Virus record (IMG/VR): IMGVR_UViG_3300021403_000035
Coordinates: 1-33,859 of that record
From: a virus
DNA: 33,859 nucleotides
Strand: one strand, 5' to 3'
Position numbers and translations under genes: made by a program. The notes under the pieces are model-generated. The model did no database searches and was not told the origin of the DNA. It saw only the letters and a list, made by a program, of their open reading frames with translations. Below, in pieces: positions 5,945-11,835 of this stretch; position 1 is the stretch's first letter, and the number at the start of each line of letters is the position of its first letter.

Positions 5945-6100
5945 TCATTTTTCAGTAAATTTACCGCATCTTTTGCAATATTCATCATCACAACCCCACG
6001 CAATATCACTGTCGGGATATTCGCATACACAGAATTTATTTAAACAGCAATCTTCTTCTCTACACTCACGGTCTGTGTTTTGCGTGCATGCGCTAAACAT
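5945..6100 (-). CDS. Cysteine-rich small protein, 51 aa
   Basis: The frame opens at 6145; the ATG at 6100 is preferred because GAAGAGG precedes it and it overlaps the upstream stop by a few bases. About ten of 51 residues are Cys, including CKRCGKF near the C-terminus, so one or more zinc sites are likely. No signal peptide from this start. Ends just before the annealing-protein gene. Confidence 0.55.
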   Translation of the reverse strand: MFSACTQNTDRECREEDCCLNKFCVCEYPDSDIAWGCDDEYCKRCGKFTEK

Positions 6101-6293
6101 GCAAAAAACCTCTTCCATTACATTTATCACATAATTTACAACCAAAAGGCTCGACTCCTATTTTTCCATTTTCACATTCGCAAGGAGTTTTCCATTGTTT
6201 ATGATAGCAATCGCATTCACGGCAGAACGCATCATACAACATCATTCCTGGGCTCGCTTCTAACGAGCATTTATTCGTCATTAGCTGTTCCAT
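6093..6293 (-). CDS. DnaJ-type zinc-finger protein, 66 aa
   Basis: Cys pairs CREC, CEC, CKLC and CDKC followed by NGRGF resemble the CxxCxGxG repeats of the DnaJ zinc domain, with the first half in degenerate form. AGGAAAGG stands upstream of the ATG at 6293, within the end of the upstream gene. Such mini zinc proteins often occur in phage early operons as nucleic-acid or protein binders. The target is unknown. Confidence 0.6.
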   Translation of the reverse strand: MEQLMTNKCSLEASPGMMLYDAFCRECDCYHKQWKTPCECENGKIGVEPFGCKLCDKCNGRGFLHV

Positions 6294-6703
6294 ATTTTAA
6301 CCTTTCCTGCACCTACAGAAACGTTGTGTTGCCATCCAAACACTTCAGTTGATACGTCAACATTACACCAACCCAAAAATGGGTAGCTAACAGTAATTGC
6401 GCTATTTTTAGTGTCGTTTTTTGCATCGCCGGGGTGCAAAGTAAAGTTATCGCATGTTCGAGCAGTTTTTCGGTCAGCGGGGTTTTTTGAATTAGCACAA
6501 ACAGTGATTGTGTAACACACAGCAACATTCTGCACGACACCGGAATCATTCCCTATAGCATATGAATGTCTGCCATTTAGGGTAAAAGTAAAATTAGGTG
6601 GAAACTTTAATTCCTTGTCAGTCGTGGTAGTCGATGAAACCCATGCAGAAGCAGCCGTTGATAATAAACAGGCTGTCACAATACAAGCTAATTTCTTTCT
6701 CAT
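6281..6703 (-). CDS. Exported protein of unknown function, 140 aa
   Basis: From the ATG at 6703 (AAGGA upstream; frame open to 6727) it has a clear Sec signal: MRKK, hydrophobic LACIVTACLLS, then TAASA before WVSS, so cleavage after about residue 20. The mature ~120 residues are beta-rich with four Cys and no membrane segment, suggesting a periplasmic or outer-surface domain with disulfides. Encoded among early genes, it may alter the envelope or block later phages; that is inference. Confidence 0.7.
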   Translation of the reverse strand: MRKKLACIVTACLLSTAASAWVSSTTTTDKELKFPPNFTFTLNGRHSYAIGNDSGVVQNVAVCYTITVCANSKNPADRKTARTCDNFTLHPGDAKNDTKNSAITVSYPFLGWCNVDVSTEVFGWQHNVSVGAGKVKIWNS

Positions 6704-6715
6704 GTCTATCCTTGT

Positions 6716-6724
6716 TGATATAAT
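6716..6724 (+). promoter_or_regulatory. Extended -10 promoter for the plus-strand membrane gene
   Basis: TGATATAAT is a perfect extended -10 (TG-N-TATAAT) with no good -35. Transcription would start near 6731, about 20 nt before the ATG at 6753 with AGGGAAG between them. Confidence 0.5.
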
Positions 6725-6752
6725 CATATTTTAGAATTTAGGGAAGAGTTCG

Positions 6753-6887
6753 ATGTTAAATAAAAAACTAATCCGTTTCTTTTCGCTATTCCTTGGTGGG
6801 GCGGCCATAGCTGTTTTTTTCTTAGGGCTACTGACAATCTTGTTTTTATTGCTTATCTTTTTCTATCCGATAACACCTTTCAATTAG
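6753..6887 (+). CDS. Single-pass membrane peptide, 44 aa
   Basis: A rightward gene isolated in the leftward block, with AGGGAAG (6740-6746) before its ATG and its own extended -10 promoter. After MLNKKLIRF comes a continuous hydrophobic stretch (residues 9-40; GGAAIAVFFLGLLTILFLLLIFFY). This looks like a small inner-membrane peptide, of the size and shape of toxins, holin-like pores or exclusion peptides. Its stop overlaps the stop of a leftward frame through TTAG (6884-6887). Confidence 0.6.
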   Translation: MLNKKLIRFFSLFLGGAAIAVFFLGLLTILFLLLIFFYPITPFN

Positions 6888-7006
6888 TTGGCAATCGGCC
6901 GGAATTGCACCGGCTTTCTCAATGGGCTTAAATCGACGACAGAGACATTGAGATTAGACGCCATTAGCGTGTCACTGTCCACGCCGCGATTGCCATTAAT
7001 CTTCAA
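6884..7006 (-). CDS. Hypothetical protein with TTG start, 40 aa
   Basis: The frame has no ATG near its beginning; a TTG at 7006 is the first reasonable start, 10 nt inside the end of the upstream gene. The peptide (KINGNRGVDSDTLMASNLNV... PLRKPVQFRPIAN) reads like a genuine coding sequence, and its stop overlaps the convergent membrane gene by 4 nt, as at 1479-1482. An internal ATG gives a 26-residue version. Function unknown. Confidence 0.4.
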   Translation of the reverse strand: MKINGNRGVDSDTLMASNLNVSVVDLSPLRKPVQFRPIAN

Positions 7007-7190
7007 CTCTTTTAATCATTTCTTTAAATTTTTTCCATTGCATGGTGATTTCAAAAAGCTTTTTTCCGCCATCATCTTCAAATTTTAGAGTTATTTCATT
7101 GTCAGGAATGCATCTATGAATAATGAAATTTATTCCATTATCAGAATATTTTTCATTATCAAAGCAGTCATCAAATACATCTATAAGCAT
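6996..7190 (-). CDS. Hypothetical protein, 64 aa
   Basis: ATG at 7190 chosen with GGA six bases upstream; the frame continues upstream only to a TTG at 7232. Acidic N-terminal half (LIDVFDDCFDNEKYSDNG), then beta-like strands (EITLKFEDDGGKKLFEITMQW) and a basic end. No family recognised. Confidence 0.5.
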   Translation of the reverse strand: MLIDVFDDCFDNEKYSDNGINFIIHRCIPDNEITLKFEDDGGKKLFEITMQWKKFKEMIKRVED

Positions 7191-7382
7191 ATTAATTCCA
7201 TAAACTGGCGCCCTATAATATTTGATAACCAATGTATAGTCTGGTCATTCCTAATTACATCAGCATTATAATCGGCGCCGTACCATCAAATAATATAGGA
7301 CATAAACTGGCGCGAGACTTAGATTCATCATGGTATACAGGTTTTCACCGCAGGGACGTTATGACTTCATGCTCGCATAAAC

Positions 7383-7514
7383 TTATTTTATTTTTCCGCA
7401 TTTAATGCATGAATGCGTATATCCATACAAATTAAACATATCAATGTGAGTCATATTTCGCCAAAAATGGCCTGTTTTCCAGCATCTATAACGTTTTATC
7501 AAATAATCAATCAT
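7383..7514 (-). CDS. Small Cys protein, partial zinc-ribbon look, 43 aa
   Basis: Basic and aromatic (YLIKRYRCWKTGHFWRNM) with a C-terminal CIKCGKIK knuckle; with the single Cys and His near residues 11-16 this could bind one zinc. AGAAG lies just upstream of the ATG. The 150-bp gap below it (7233-7382) holds no convincing gene, only a second copy of a 12-mer (CGCCAGTTTATG) also found before the next gene. Confidence 0.5.
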   Translation of the reverse strand: MIDYLIKRYRCWKTGHFWRNMTHIDMFNLYGYTHSCIKCGKIK

Positions 7515-7610
7515 AGTGCTTCTAATATTCCTACATTCCCCGCACCGTAGCAGATGTTAATCGGGGAGTTTCGGCATAAATCCACAACTATAGTATACGC
7601 GATAGCGCGA

Positions 7611-7769
7611 TTAAATCAAACATAATTCTGCCAGTTTGATAGTAAATATAATGCCTATGCCAAATGCCATGACAATTGAAAACCAAATAAGAAATGTCGC
7701 TAAACAGCGAAGAAGTGTCTGACGCAATGTATCGATTGTGTCTTCAAGTTGGTACATAAAATTTCCCAT
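7611..7769 (-). CDS. Single-pass membrane protein, 52 aa
   Basis: GAGGATGG overlaps the 11-nt gap after the upstream gene. An N-terminal soluble helix (YQLEDTIDTLRQTLL) is followed by one transmembrane segment (residues 23-45, LATFLIWFSIVMAFGIGIIFTI) and a short tail. Likely inner membrane. Function unknown. Confidence 0.6.
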   Translation of the reverse strand: MGNFMYQLEDTIDTLRQTLLRCLATFLIWFSIVMAFGIGIIFTIKLAELCLI

Positions 7770-7780
7770 TTTAACCATCC

Positions 7781-8053
7781 TCAATGATTTTCAGAATGTT
7801 TTTCGATAGCGTTAATCCAGTTATTCAAGTTTGTAATGAAGTTCTCGTAGTTAATAAGCCGCATTGTTTTGTCTTTAGAATTTTGATAAATAAAGTTCCC
7901 GATAAAGTTTACCAAAGCCATGCTAATGTATTCGCTCACTTCTCTATCATCGAAAACGTCATCGTATTTTTCTCTTATTGCTTTCTCAGTATCAGCGAGC
8001 ATAAATACTACTTCACGAAGTACTTTTCTGTCTTCTTCTGTCGTTTTTCTCAT
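7781..8053 (-). CDS. Hypothetical helical protein, 90 aa
   Basis: GAGG precedes the ATG by seven bases. All-helical and charged, starting MRKTTEEDRKVLREVVFMLADTE, with an amphipathic middle (ISMALVNFIGNFIYQ). No recognised domain. Closely packed between two membrane-protein genes, so probably cotranslated with them. Confidence 0.6.
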   Translation of the reverse strand: MRKTTEEDRKVLREVVFMLADTEKAIREKYDDVFDDREVSEYISMALVNFIGNFIYQNSKDKTMRLINYENFITNLNNWINAIEKHSENH

Positions 8054-8081
8054 TGAAAAGCCTCAAATTTTTCTTTTTTAA

Positions 8082-8240
8082 CTAACTCGCCCACAAATAA
8101 AATCCCCCCATTCCAAAAAGTAAACCTATAACAAAGAAGAAATCAGCCGCAGATGAATTAGGCGAGTGGAATCCTTTTATGCCAATATATACGCCAAGTG
8201 ACATTAAAAGTAATCCAGCAATAAATTTTATAAAGCCCAT
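8082..8240 (-). CDS. Two-pass membrane protein, 52 aa
   Basis: AAGGACTTCTAAA precedes the ATG, nearly the same leader as the next upstream gene has. Two hydrophobic segments (residues 3-22 FIKFIAGLLLMSLGVYIGI and 32-50 ADFFFVIGLLFGMGGFYLW) flank a short polar loop, giving a hairpin in the inner membrane. The shape fits small holins or exclusion proteins, without proof. Confidence 0.6.
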   Translation of the reverse strand: MGFIKFIAGLLLMSLGVYIGIKGFHSPNSSAADFFFVIGLLFGMGGFYLWAS

Positions 8241-8251
8241 TTTAGAAGTCC

Positions 8252-8428
8252 TTATGCATCCTTTTTGTAATTTTCAACTTCATCATCTAATTCCTGTATT
8301 ATGTCTAGGGATGCATAAGAAGAATTTTGCATAACATTCATTACTAGCTCAATGGCTGCATCAAATCCTTCCCACCATTCTTTGTCGGGATCGAATTTTT
8401 CAGGAACGATTAATTTTATGTCGCCCAT
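8252..8428 (-). CDS. Acidic hypothetical protein, 58 aa
   Basis: Frame opens at 8461, but TAGGACTTCCAAA before the ATG at 8428 repeats the leader of the following gene and favours this start. Acidic: EKFDPDKEWWEGFDAAIELVMNVMQ, then ELDDEVENYKKDA. No recognised family. Confidence 0.55.
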   Translation of the reverse strand: MGDIKLIVPEKFDPDKEWWEGFDAAIELVMNVMQNSSYASLDIIQELDDEVENYKKDA

Positions 8429-8438
8429 TTTGGAAGTC

Positions 8439-8636
8439 CTACCTAATTTCGCTAGTATCAAAACCTTTTTTTTGTATCCAATCTAATAGTTCTTTTTTGC
8501 TCCATCGTGCCATTCTTTCACCTATTTTTTTAGGTTTTGGAAATCCGTCATCCTTTATTTTCTTATAAAGTGTAGTTTTTTTAAATCTGCATAAATCCAA
8601 AACTTCTTTTATTTTTAATAAGTCCGGTATCTTCAT
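8439..8636 (-). CDS. AlpA/MerR-like HTH DNA-binding protein, 65 aa
   Basis: The ATG at 8636 overlaps the stop of the upstream nuclease (ATGA). Contains the AlpA pattern: LLKIKEVLDLCRFKKTTLYKKIKDDGFPKPKKIG, then RMARWSKKELLDWIQ. This family consists of small DNA-binding activators and regulators in phages and islands. Here it probably regulates early promoters or assists recombination. Confident in the fold, not in the target. Confidence 0.85.
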   Translation of the reverse strand: MKIPDLLKIKEVLDLCRFKKTTLYKKIKDDGFPKPKKIGERMARWSKKELLDWIQKKGFDTSEIR

Positions 8637-9460
8637 ATTGCCCACTTAGGTAAAGAAATTGTTTGTATTCCGTAATCTTGCCACTTGTTTTCTTCAATCG
8701 CGTTCTTCAAGTCGAGACAAATCTGTTTGTACTTTATTTGACCTTCTTCGAGAGCAAATTCGTCGATAATATAGATTGCCATGTTGTACGGATACTTCGT
8801 TTCAACAACAATGTTGATGCAGTTATTGATTCTACGGCCTTCAACAATCTCTACGCCATCGCATATCATCGCAAACTGAACATGATACCCATAGTCAACC
8901 ATTTCGCGCTGGAAAGCCCGTGGTGAGGCGTGTGACGTTGTCTTCAAGTCAATTATCATGTTGTCGTGCAAAACGTCAGGGCGGCACTTCAAATTAAGTC
9001 CTGAGTGCTCATCTCGCCAAAAGAATGAGTTTTCAATGCGAGCATCTCTAATTAGCTGCATGGCTTCTGCGCTATTATAAATTTTTCCACGCATTTTACA
9101 TAAATTCATGAATTCATCAGAAGTTAAAATTATTTTATTACTTGACTCAATATGCGCACATTCATGTTTGAACATTTCGTAAGCTGGTTTTCCTACATCT
9201 TTTAATAATACTTTTTCAGGATAAATTGCATATTGTTCATCAAATAAATGAGGTTCAAGCATCATTGTATGAAAGGCAGAACCCAATATCATCTGAGGCG
9301 TTGAATCACGTATTGGTCTATCAGGATTGATATGTTTCGCCCAATAAGTGTACGGGTTTTTATCGAAATCCATAATAGAACTGCGTGAAATGTAGTCTTT
9401 GTTCGCGTGGTATTCTTCATTGCTTAAATCAGGGATGCAGCATTGGCCTATAACTTTCAT
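8633..9460 (-). CDS. RecE-like PD-(D/E)XK exonuclease
   Basis: 275 residues, matching the PD-(D/E)XK exonuclease VIII-like family of phages. Visible motifs: ISRSSIMDFDKNPYTYWA (residues 24-41), GSAFHTMMLEP (60-70, metal-linked His64), then the nuclease core CRPDVL (Asp162) and IIDLKTT (Asp171, Lys173), and the HVQFAMICDG helix. It would degrade one strand of duplex DNA and load the annealing protein encoded at 5046. The start overlaps the preceding gene by 4 nt. Confidence 0.9.
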   Translation of the reverse strand: MKVIGQCCIPDLSNEEYHANKDYISRSSIMDFDKNPYTYWAKHINPDRPIRDSTPQMILGSAFHTMMLEPHLFDEQYAIYPEKVLLKDVGKPAYEMFKHECAHIESSNKIILTSDEFMNLCKMRGKIYNSAEAMQLIRDARIENSFFWRDEHSGLNLKCRPDVLHDNMIIDLKTTSHASPRAFQREMVDYGYHVQFAMICDGVEIVEGRRINNCINIVVETKYPYNMAIYIIDEFALEEGQIKYKQICLDLKNAIEENKWQDYGIQTISLPKWAI

Positions 9461-9867
9461 TCTTTAGTTGCCTTTAAAATATCCATAATTCTCCAGGAAC
9501 AATTCCTTATGGCAATTCCTACAAATTGTTCCGCACGCCATTCAGGGTTTTCTTCTTGTTGTGTTTTGAACTCTGAAAGTATGCTTTCTTCTATATTTCT
9601 AATTTTATCCCACAAGAAAGTATTCACTTGAAAAGTAAAATCACCATTTTGGCGAAGAATATTTTTATTAATTGGGATTTCACACCAATAAATGACATTT
9701 TTTTGTTCGTATGCTTTTTGGTTAATGTGGCACCAATATTTATCTCTGATTTCTTCTTTTGAGAATTGACCACACAAAACACCATAATGTTCATTTCGCC
9801 ATCTGTCTTGAAATAAGATTACTTCATGGGTCGGTGGTTTTAAATCTTTGGTTAATATCCAGCTCAT
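9457..9867 (-). CDS. DUF551-like phage protein, 136 aa
   Basis: Begins MSWILTKDLKPPTHEVILFQD and has a YWCEIPIN segment near residues 60-66, matching the W..V...PP...VL ... WceiP outline of small phage DUF551 proteins; the second half is a helical extension. ATGA overlaps tie it to genes on both sides. Function of the family is unknown. Confidence 0.6.
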   Translation of the reverse strand: MSWILTKDLKPPTHEVILFQDRWRNEHYGVLCGQFSKEEIRDKYWCHINQKAYEQKNVIYWCEIPINKNILRQNGDFTFQVNTFLWDKIRNIEESILSEFKTQQEENPEWRAEQFVGIAIRNCSWRIMDILKATKE

Positions 9868-10040
9868 TCCTGTAAATCCTCTATTTTTGTTATTGGTTTA
9901 TCTATTCTTTGAAAACAACTTTCACAGATGTAAAAGCCGATTCTGTACATCATTTTTACTTCTAGCTGTGCTATCGGGTTGTGGCATTTAATGCAAGCAA
10001 CCAGAATGCTACGGTCTCGCTCGAAGGGTTGATAGCTCAT
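9864..10040 (-). CDS. Zinc-ribbon protein, 58 aa
   Basis: Contains CIKCH (residues 16-20) and CESC (39-42), a compact zinc ribbon with a short C-terminal helix. Coupled on both sides: TAATG with the upstream stop and ATGA with the downstream start. Probable nucleic-acid or protein-binding accessory. Confidence 0.65.
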   Translation of the reverse strand: MSYQPFERDRSILVACIKCHNPIAQLEVKMMYRIGFYICESCFQRIDKPITKIEDLQE

Positions 10041-10393
10041 TATTTATCCCTATTTTCAATCCATTCTAAACAGTCTGGAATACGTTCTCTTAACGATTCA
10101 GAAACTTTATCAGATGGTTTCCAAATATGTAGACAATATGGCATTGCATTAATGTATTCGCTTTTTTTAGGATGAAACTGGACACATTCTTCTTCATCTT
10201 CCCAAAATAACTCTTTTACAAAACACATCTCATCCCAGTTTGGGCAGCGATTAGATAATGAAACAGAAACGTGTTGCCATTTACCCCAAATACTCGCAAT
10301 AACTACCAAATCCCGTCCTCTAAAAGGTATTTTGAAGCAATTTAATTCTTGCTTCAGTGGATGTTCGACACGATATTTTTCTGGAAACTTCAT
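10040..10393 (-). CDS. DUF7694-like conserved phage protein, 117 aa
   Basis: The start at 10393 (MKFPEKYRVEHP) lies in a TAATG junction; the open frame runs to 10435 without need. The signature is strong: CFKIPFRGRDLVVIASIWGKWQHVSVSL, NRCPNWDEMCFVKELFW, VQFHPKKSEYINAMPYCLHIWKP. Many phages encode this ~100-residue protein; its function is unknown. Family name is from memory. Confidence 0.8.
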   Translation of the reverse strand: MKFPEKYRVEHPLKQELNCFKIPFRGRDLVVIASIWGKWQHVSVSLSNRCPNWDEMCFVKELFWEDEEECVQFHPKKSEYINAMPYCLHIWKPSDKVSESLRERIPDCLEWIENRDK

Positions 10394-10608
10394 TAATGCA
10401 TGTCCTTTTTCATGAATACACGCTGTTCGCGCCATTTTTCAAGTATCGCATGAGTTGCTAATTCTATGTTTTCAGCGTAAAAGGGGTCGAATATGCCAAT
10501 GGTAGTACCTGAATCTTGTGCATTACGAATAGCAGCATCGCCACGATAACGCTTTACGTGAATCTTTTCATCGTAGTCCACGTAGCCCCAGTAAAGTTGT
10601 TTAGACAT
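10393..10608 (-). CDS. Hypothetical early protein, 71 aa
   Basis: Compact alpha/beta-looking protein (LYWGYVDYDEKIHVKRYRGD, then GIFDPFYAENIELATHAILEKW). Overlaps the upstream gene by 8 nt and the downstream start by one base. No family assigned. Confidence 0.65.
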   Translation of the reverse strand: MSKQLYWGYVDYDEKIHVKRYRGDAAIRNAQDSGTTIGIFDPFYAENIELATHAILEKWREQRVFMKKDMH

Positions 10609-10753
10609 ATAAATTTGGTTTCCTTATCAATTTGATTTCATCCCAAACTAAATAATGTTGATAACTCGCTAATAAATCCAATTCTTCGAAGTGAAGACGT
10701 AGGATTTTTTCAATAATTTCTACTCTTTCTCTATCTTCTTTTGTAATTGCCAT
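10601..10753 (-). CDS. Hypothetical helical protein, 50 aa
   Basis: GGAAGAAC precedes the ATG, which lies in a TAATG junction with the upstream frame. The product is two charged helices (ITKEDRERVEIIEKILRLHFEEL, then LASYQHYLVWDEIKLI). Overlaps the next gene by 8 nt. No recognised domain. Confidence 0.6.
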   Translation of the reverse strand: MAITKEDRERVEIIEKILRLHFEELDLLASYQHYLVWDEIKLIRKPNLYV

Positions 10754-10890
10754 TAGTTCTTCCACCAAAAAAAGGCTACATTATTTAATATAACTATCAC
10801 CGTTTCATAGCCAAAATTGTTCAAGTTAAAGTAATCCAGCACTAATAAACTGAATATAGGGATTGTTAACGTCAAAATCGCATTGTCCAT
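10753..10890 (-). CDS. Possible membrane peptide, 45 aa
   Basis: A hydrophobic frame (AILTLTIPIFSLLVLDYF, then TVIVILNNVAFFWW) overlapping the end of the neighbouring 63-aa gene out of frame. The stop makes a TAATG junction with the next start, which argues that it is translated. The ribosome binding site before 10890 is weak and the frame extends to 10998. Confidence 0.4.
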   Translation of the reverse strand: MDNAILTLTIPIFSLLVLDYFNLNNFGYETVIVILNNVAFFWWKN

Positions 10891-11017
10891 ACATGAATGC
10901 GCGTCTTTCCTGCTCATATTCTCTTTGGCGTCTGGCATTATCCGTTTCGCGCCATTCGTCAAACTCGCTTTTTTCTTCATCGTCAAAGTAGTCTTCATCT
11001 GGCCATTCCTTATCCAT
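10826..11017 (-). CDS. Acidic hypothetical protein, 63 aa
   Basis: Starts at 11017 in an 8-nt overlap with the upstream stop (ATGGATAA). Highly charged: acidic EWPDEDYFDDEEKSEFDEW, then basic, helical ARRQREYEQERRAFMY. No domain recognised; could be a DNA-mimic-like or protein-binding early peptide, which is speculation. Confidence 0.55.
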   Translation of the reverse strand: MDKEWPDEDYFDDEEKSEFDEWRETDNARRQREYEQERRAFMYGQCDFDVNNPYIQFISAGLL

Positions 11018-11240
11018 TAGAACGTCTACCATCAAGAATAGCACGGTCAATATCACGTGCCAGTGAGCCAATATGCGTAGTTAAGGTCACTACATCCATA
11101 CATTCAAATACACACCATATAGTCACGCTATTTACATCATCTTCCATCAATTCCAGTATATCTTCAAATGCGACGTTATCGGGGTATTCAGTGAGATGAT
11201 AATCAAGGGCGATAGATTGGCCTTTAGTGTGGAGGGTCAT
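11010..11240 (-). CDS. Hypothetical early protein, 76 aa
   Basis: Second gene of the leftward early operon, starting in an ATGA junction. Mixed sequence with an acidic helix (FEDILELMEDDVNS) and a hydrophobic strand (VTIWCVFECMDVVTL). Opens with the same 12 bases (ATGACCCTCCAC) as the second rightward early gene at 334. No family recognised. Confidence 0.55.
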   Translation of the reverse strand: MTLHTKGQSIALDYHLTEYPDNVAFEDILELMEDDVNSVTIWCVFECMDVVTLTTHIGSLARDIDRAILDGRRSNG

Positions 11241-11359
11241 AGAGAGTCACCGTTCTTTATTACTTCCCACCACAAGCCCCAGCTTACAGTCGGCAACCCT
11301 TTCTCACATTGCGCATCGCACCAAGCGCAGTATTCATCAAACGTATTGTGGAATCCCAT
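11237..11359 (-). CDS. Small Cys/Trp-rich protein, 40 aa, first leftward early gene
   Basis: ATG at 11359 begins right after the R repeat boundary, 6 nt after GAGAGGA. The product (CAWCDAQCEKG, SWGLWWE) has three Cys and may bind zinc. The frame stays open upstream to 11548 and would add a transmembrane segment, but the inferred transcription start lies near 11398 and that part is repeat sequence, so the short form is preferred. If the long form is made, it would be a membrane-anchored version of 103 residues. Confidence 0.55.
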   Translation of the reverse strand: MGFHNTFDEYCAWCDAQCEKGLPTVSWGLWWEVIKNGDSL

Positions 11360-11404
11360 ATAGTGTCCTCTCATTATCTCAGTGTTAGTTATCGTTAAGA
11401 GGCT

Positions 11405-11434
11405 ACTATACCCGATAGCGAGACTAATTGTCAA
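11405..11434 (-). promoter_or_regulatory. Early leftward sigma70-like promoter
   Basis: Inverted duplicate of the promoter at 25-54: TTGACA (11434-11429), 18-nt spacer, TATAGT (11410-11405). Start expected near 11398, 39 nt before the ATG at 11359. It drives the long leftward early block. Confidence 0.75.
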
Positions 11435-11577
11435 TGCTCCTAAACATTTTATTATTCCTACCAGCAAGAACAACTTCATAAGCCTAACATTTCTAGGGGG
11501 AAGGGCGCGCATCAACATCTTGATTAAACGTCTTCTAAAATCCCTCATTTTCAGCTAATTTCTGCTATCCTGAGAGT

Positions 11578-11594
11578 CCCCCATAAACCGGGGG
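11578..11594. other. GC hairpin in the core of R
   Basis: CCCCC, a 7-nt loop and GGGGG form a perfect 5-bp stem, followed by another GGGGG run. It belongs to a GC-rich 130-bp tract (about 11570-11700) with short direct repeats (GACTGG twice on the minus strand), unlike the AT-rich genes around it. It may be a structured RNA, protein-binding site or replication/packaging site. Confidence 0.45.
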
Positions 11595-11835
11595 CGGGGG
11601 TGTGAGTTGGAGTCCGGTGCCCCACAACTGTCTAAAGTGAGTCGCCAGTCACCCCAAACCAGTCGCGGTAGTGGGTCTGTGGAACAATTGCGTGGAACAT
11701 CAAAAGCGTCTGCCAAAAGATAATCCCGCTCCCCCCTGATTTCCCTATTCGGGGCTTTCCGGGCAACGGGAATCTGGAAAAGTCAAAGTGAGGAAGTGGA
11801 ATATATTTTAGAGAGGAAGTTTCACTTGAGGTTTA

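Noticed and set aside
6888-7088. Plus-strand 66-codon frame after the membrane peptide
   Set aside because: Starts with TTG directly after a stop, no ribosome binding site, antisense to more plausible leftward frames.
7784-8056. 90-codon plus-strand frame rich in Phe and Val
   Set aside because: Exact antisense of the leftward 90-aa gene, which has GAGG before its ATG.
11360-11548. Open leftward frame through R encoding a transmembrane segment fused to the 40-aa early gene
   Set aside because: The early promoter and inferred transcription start lie inside it and the best ribosome binding site is at the 11359 start. Kept only as an alternative long form.
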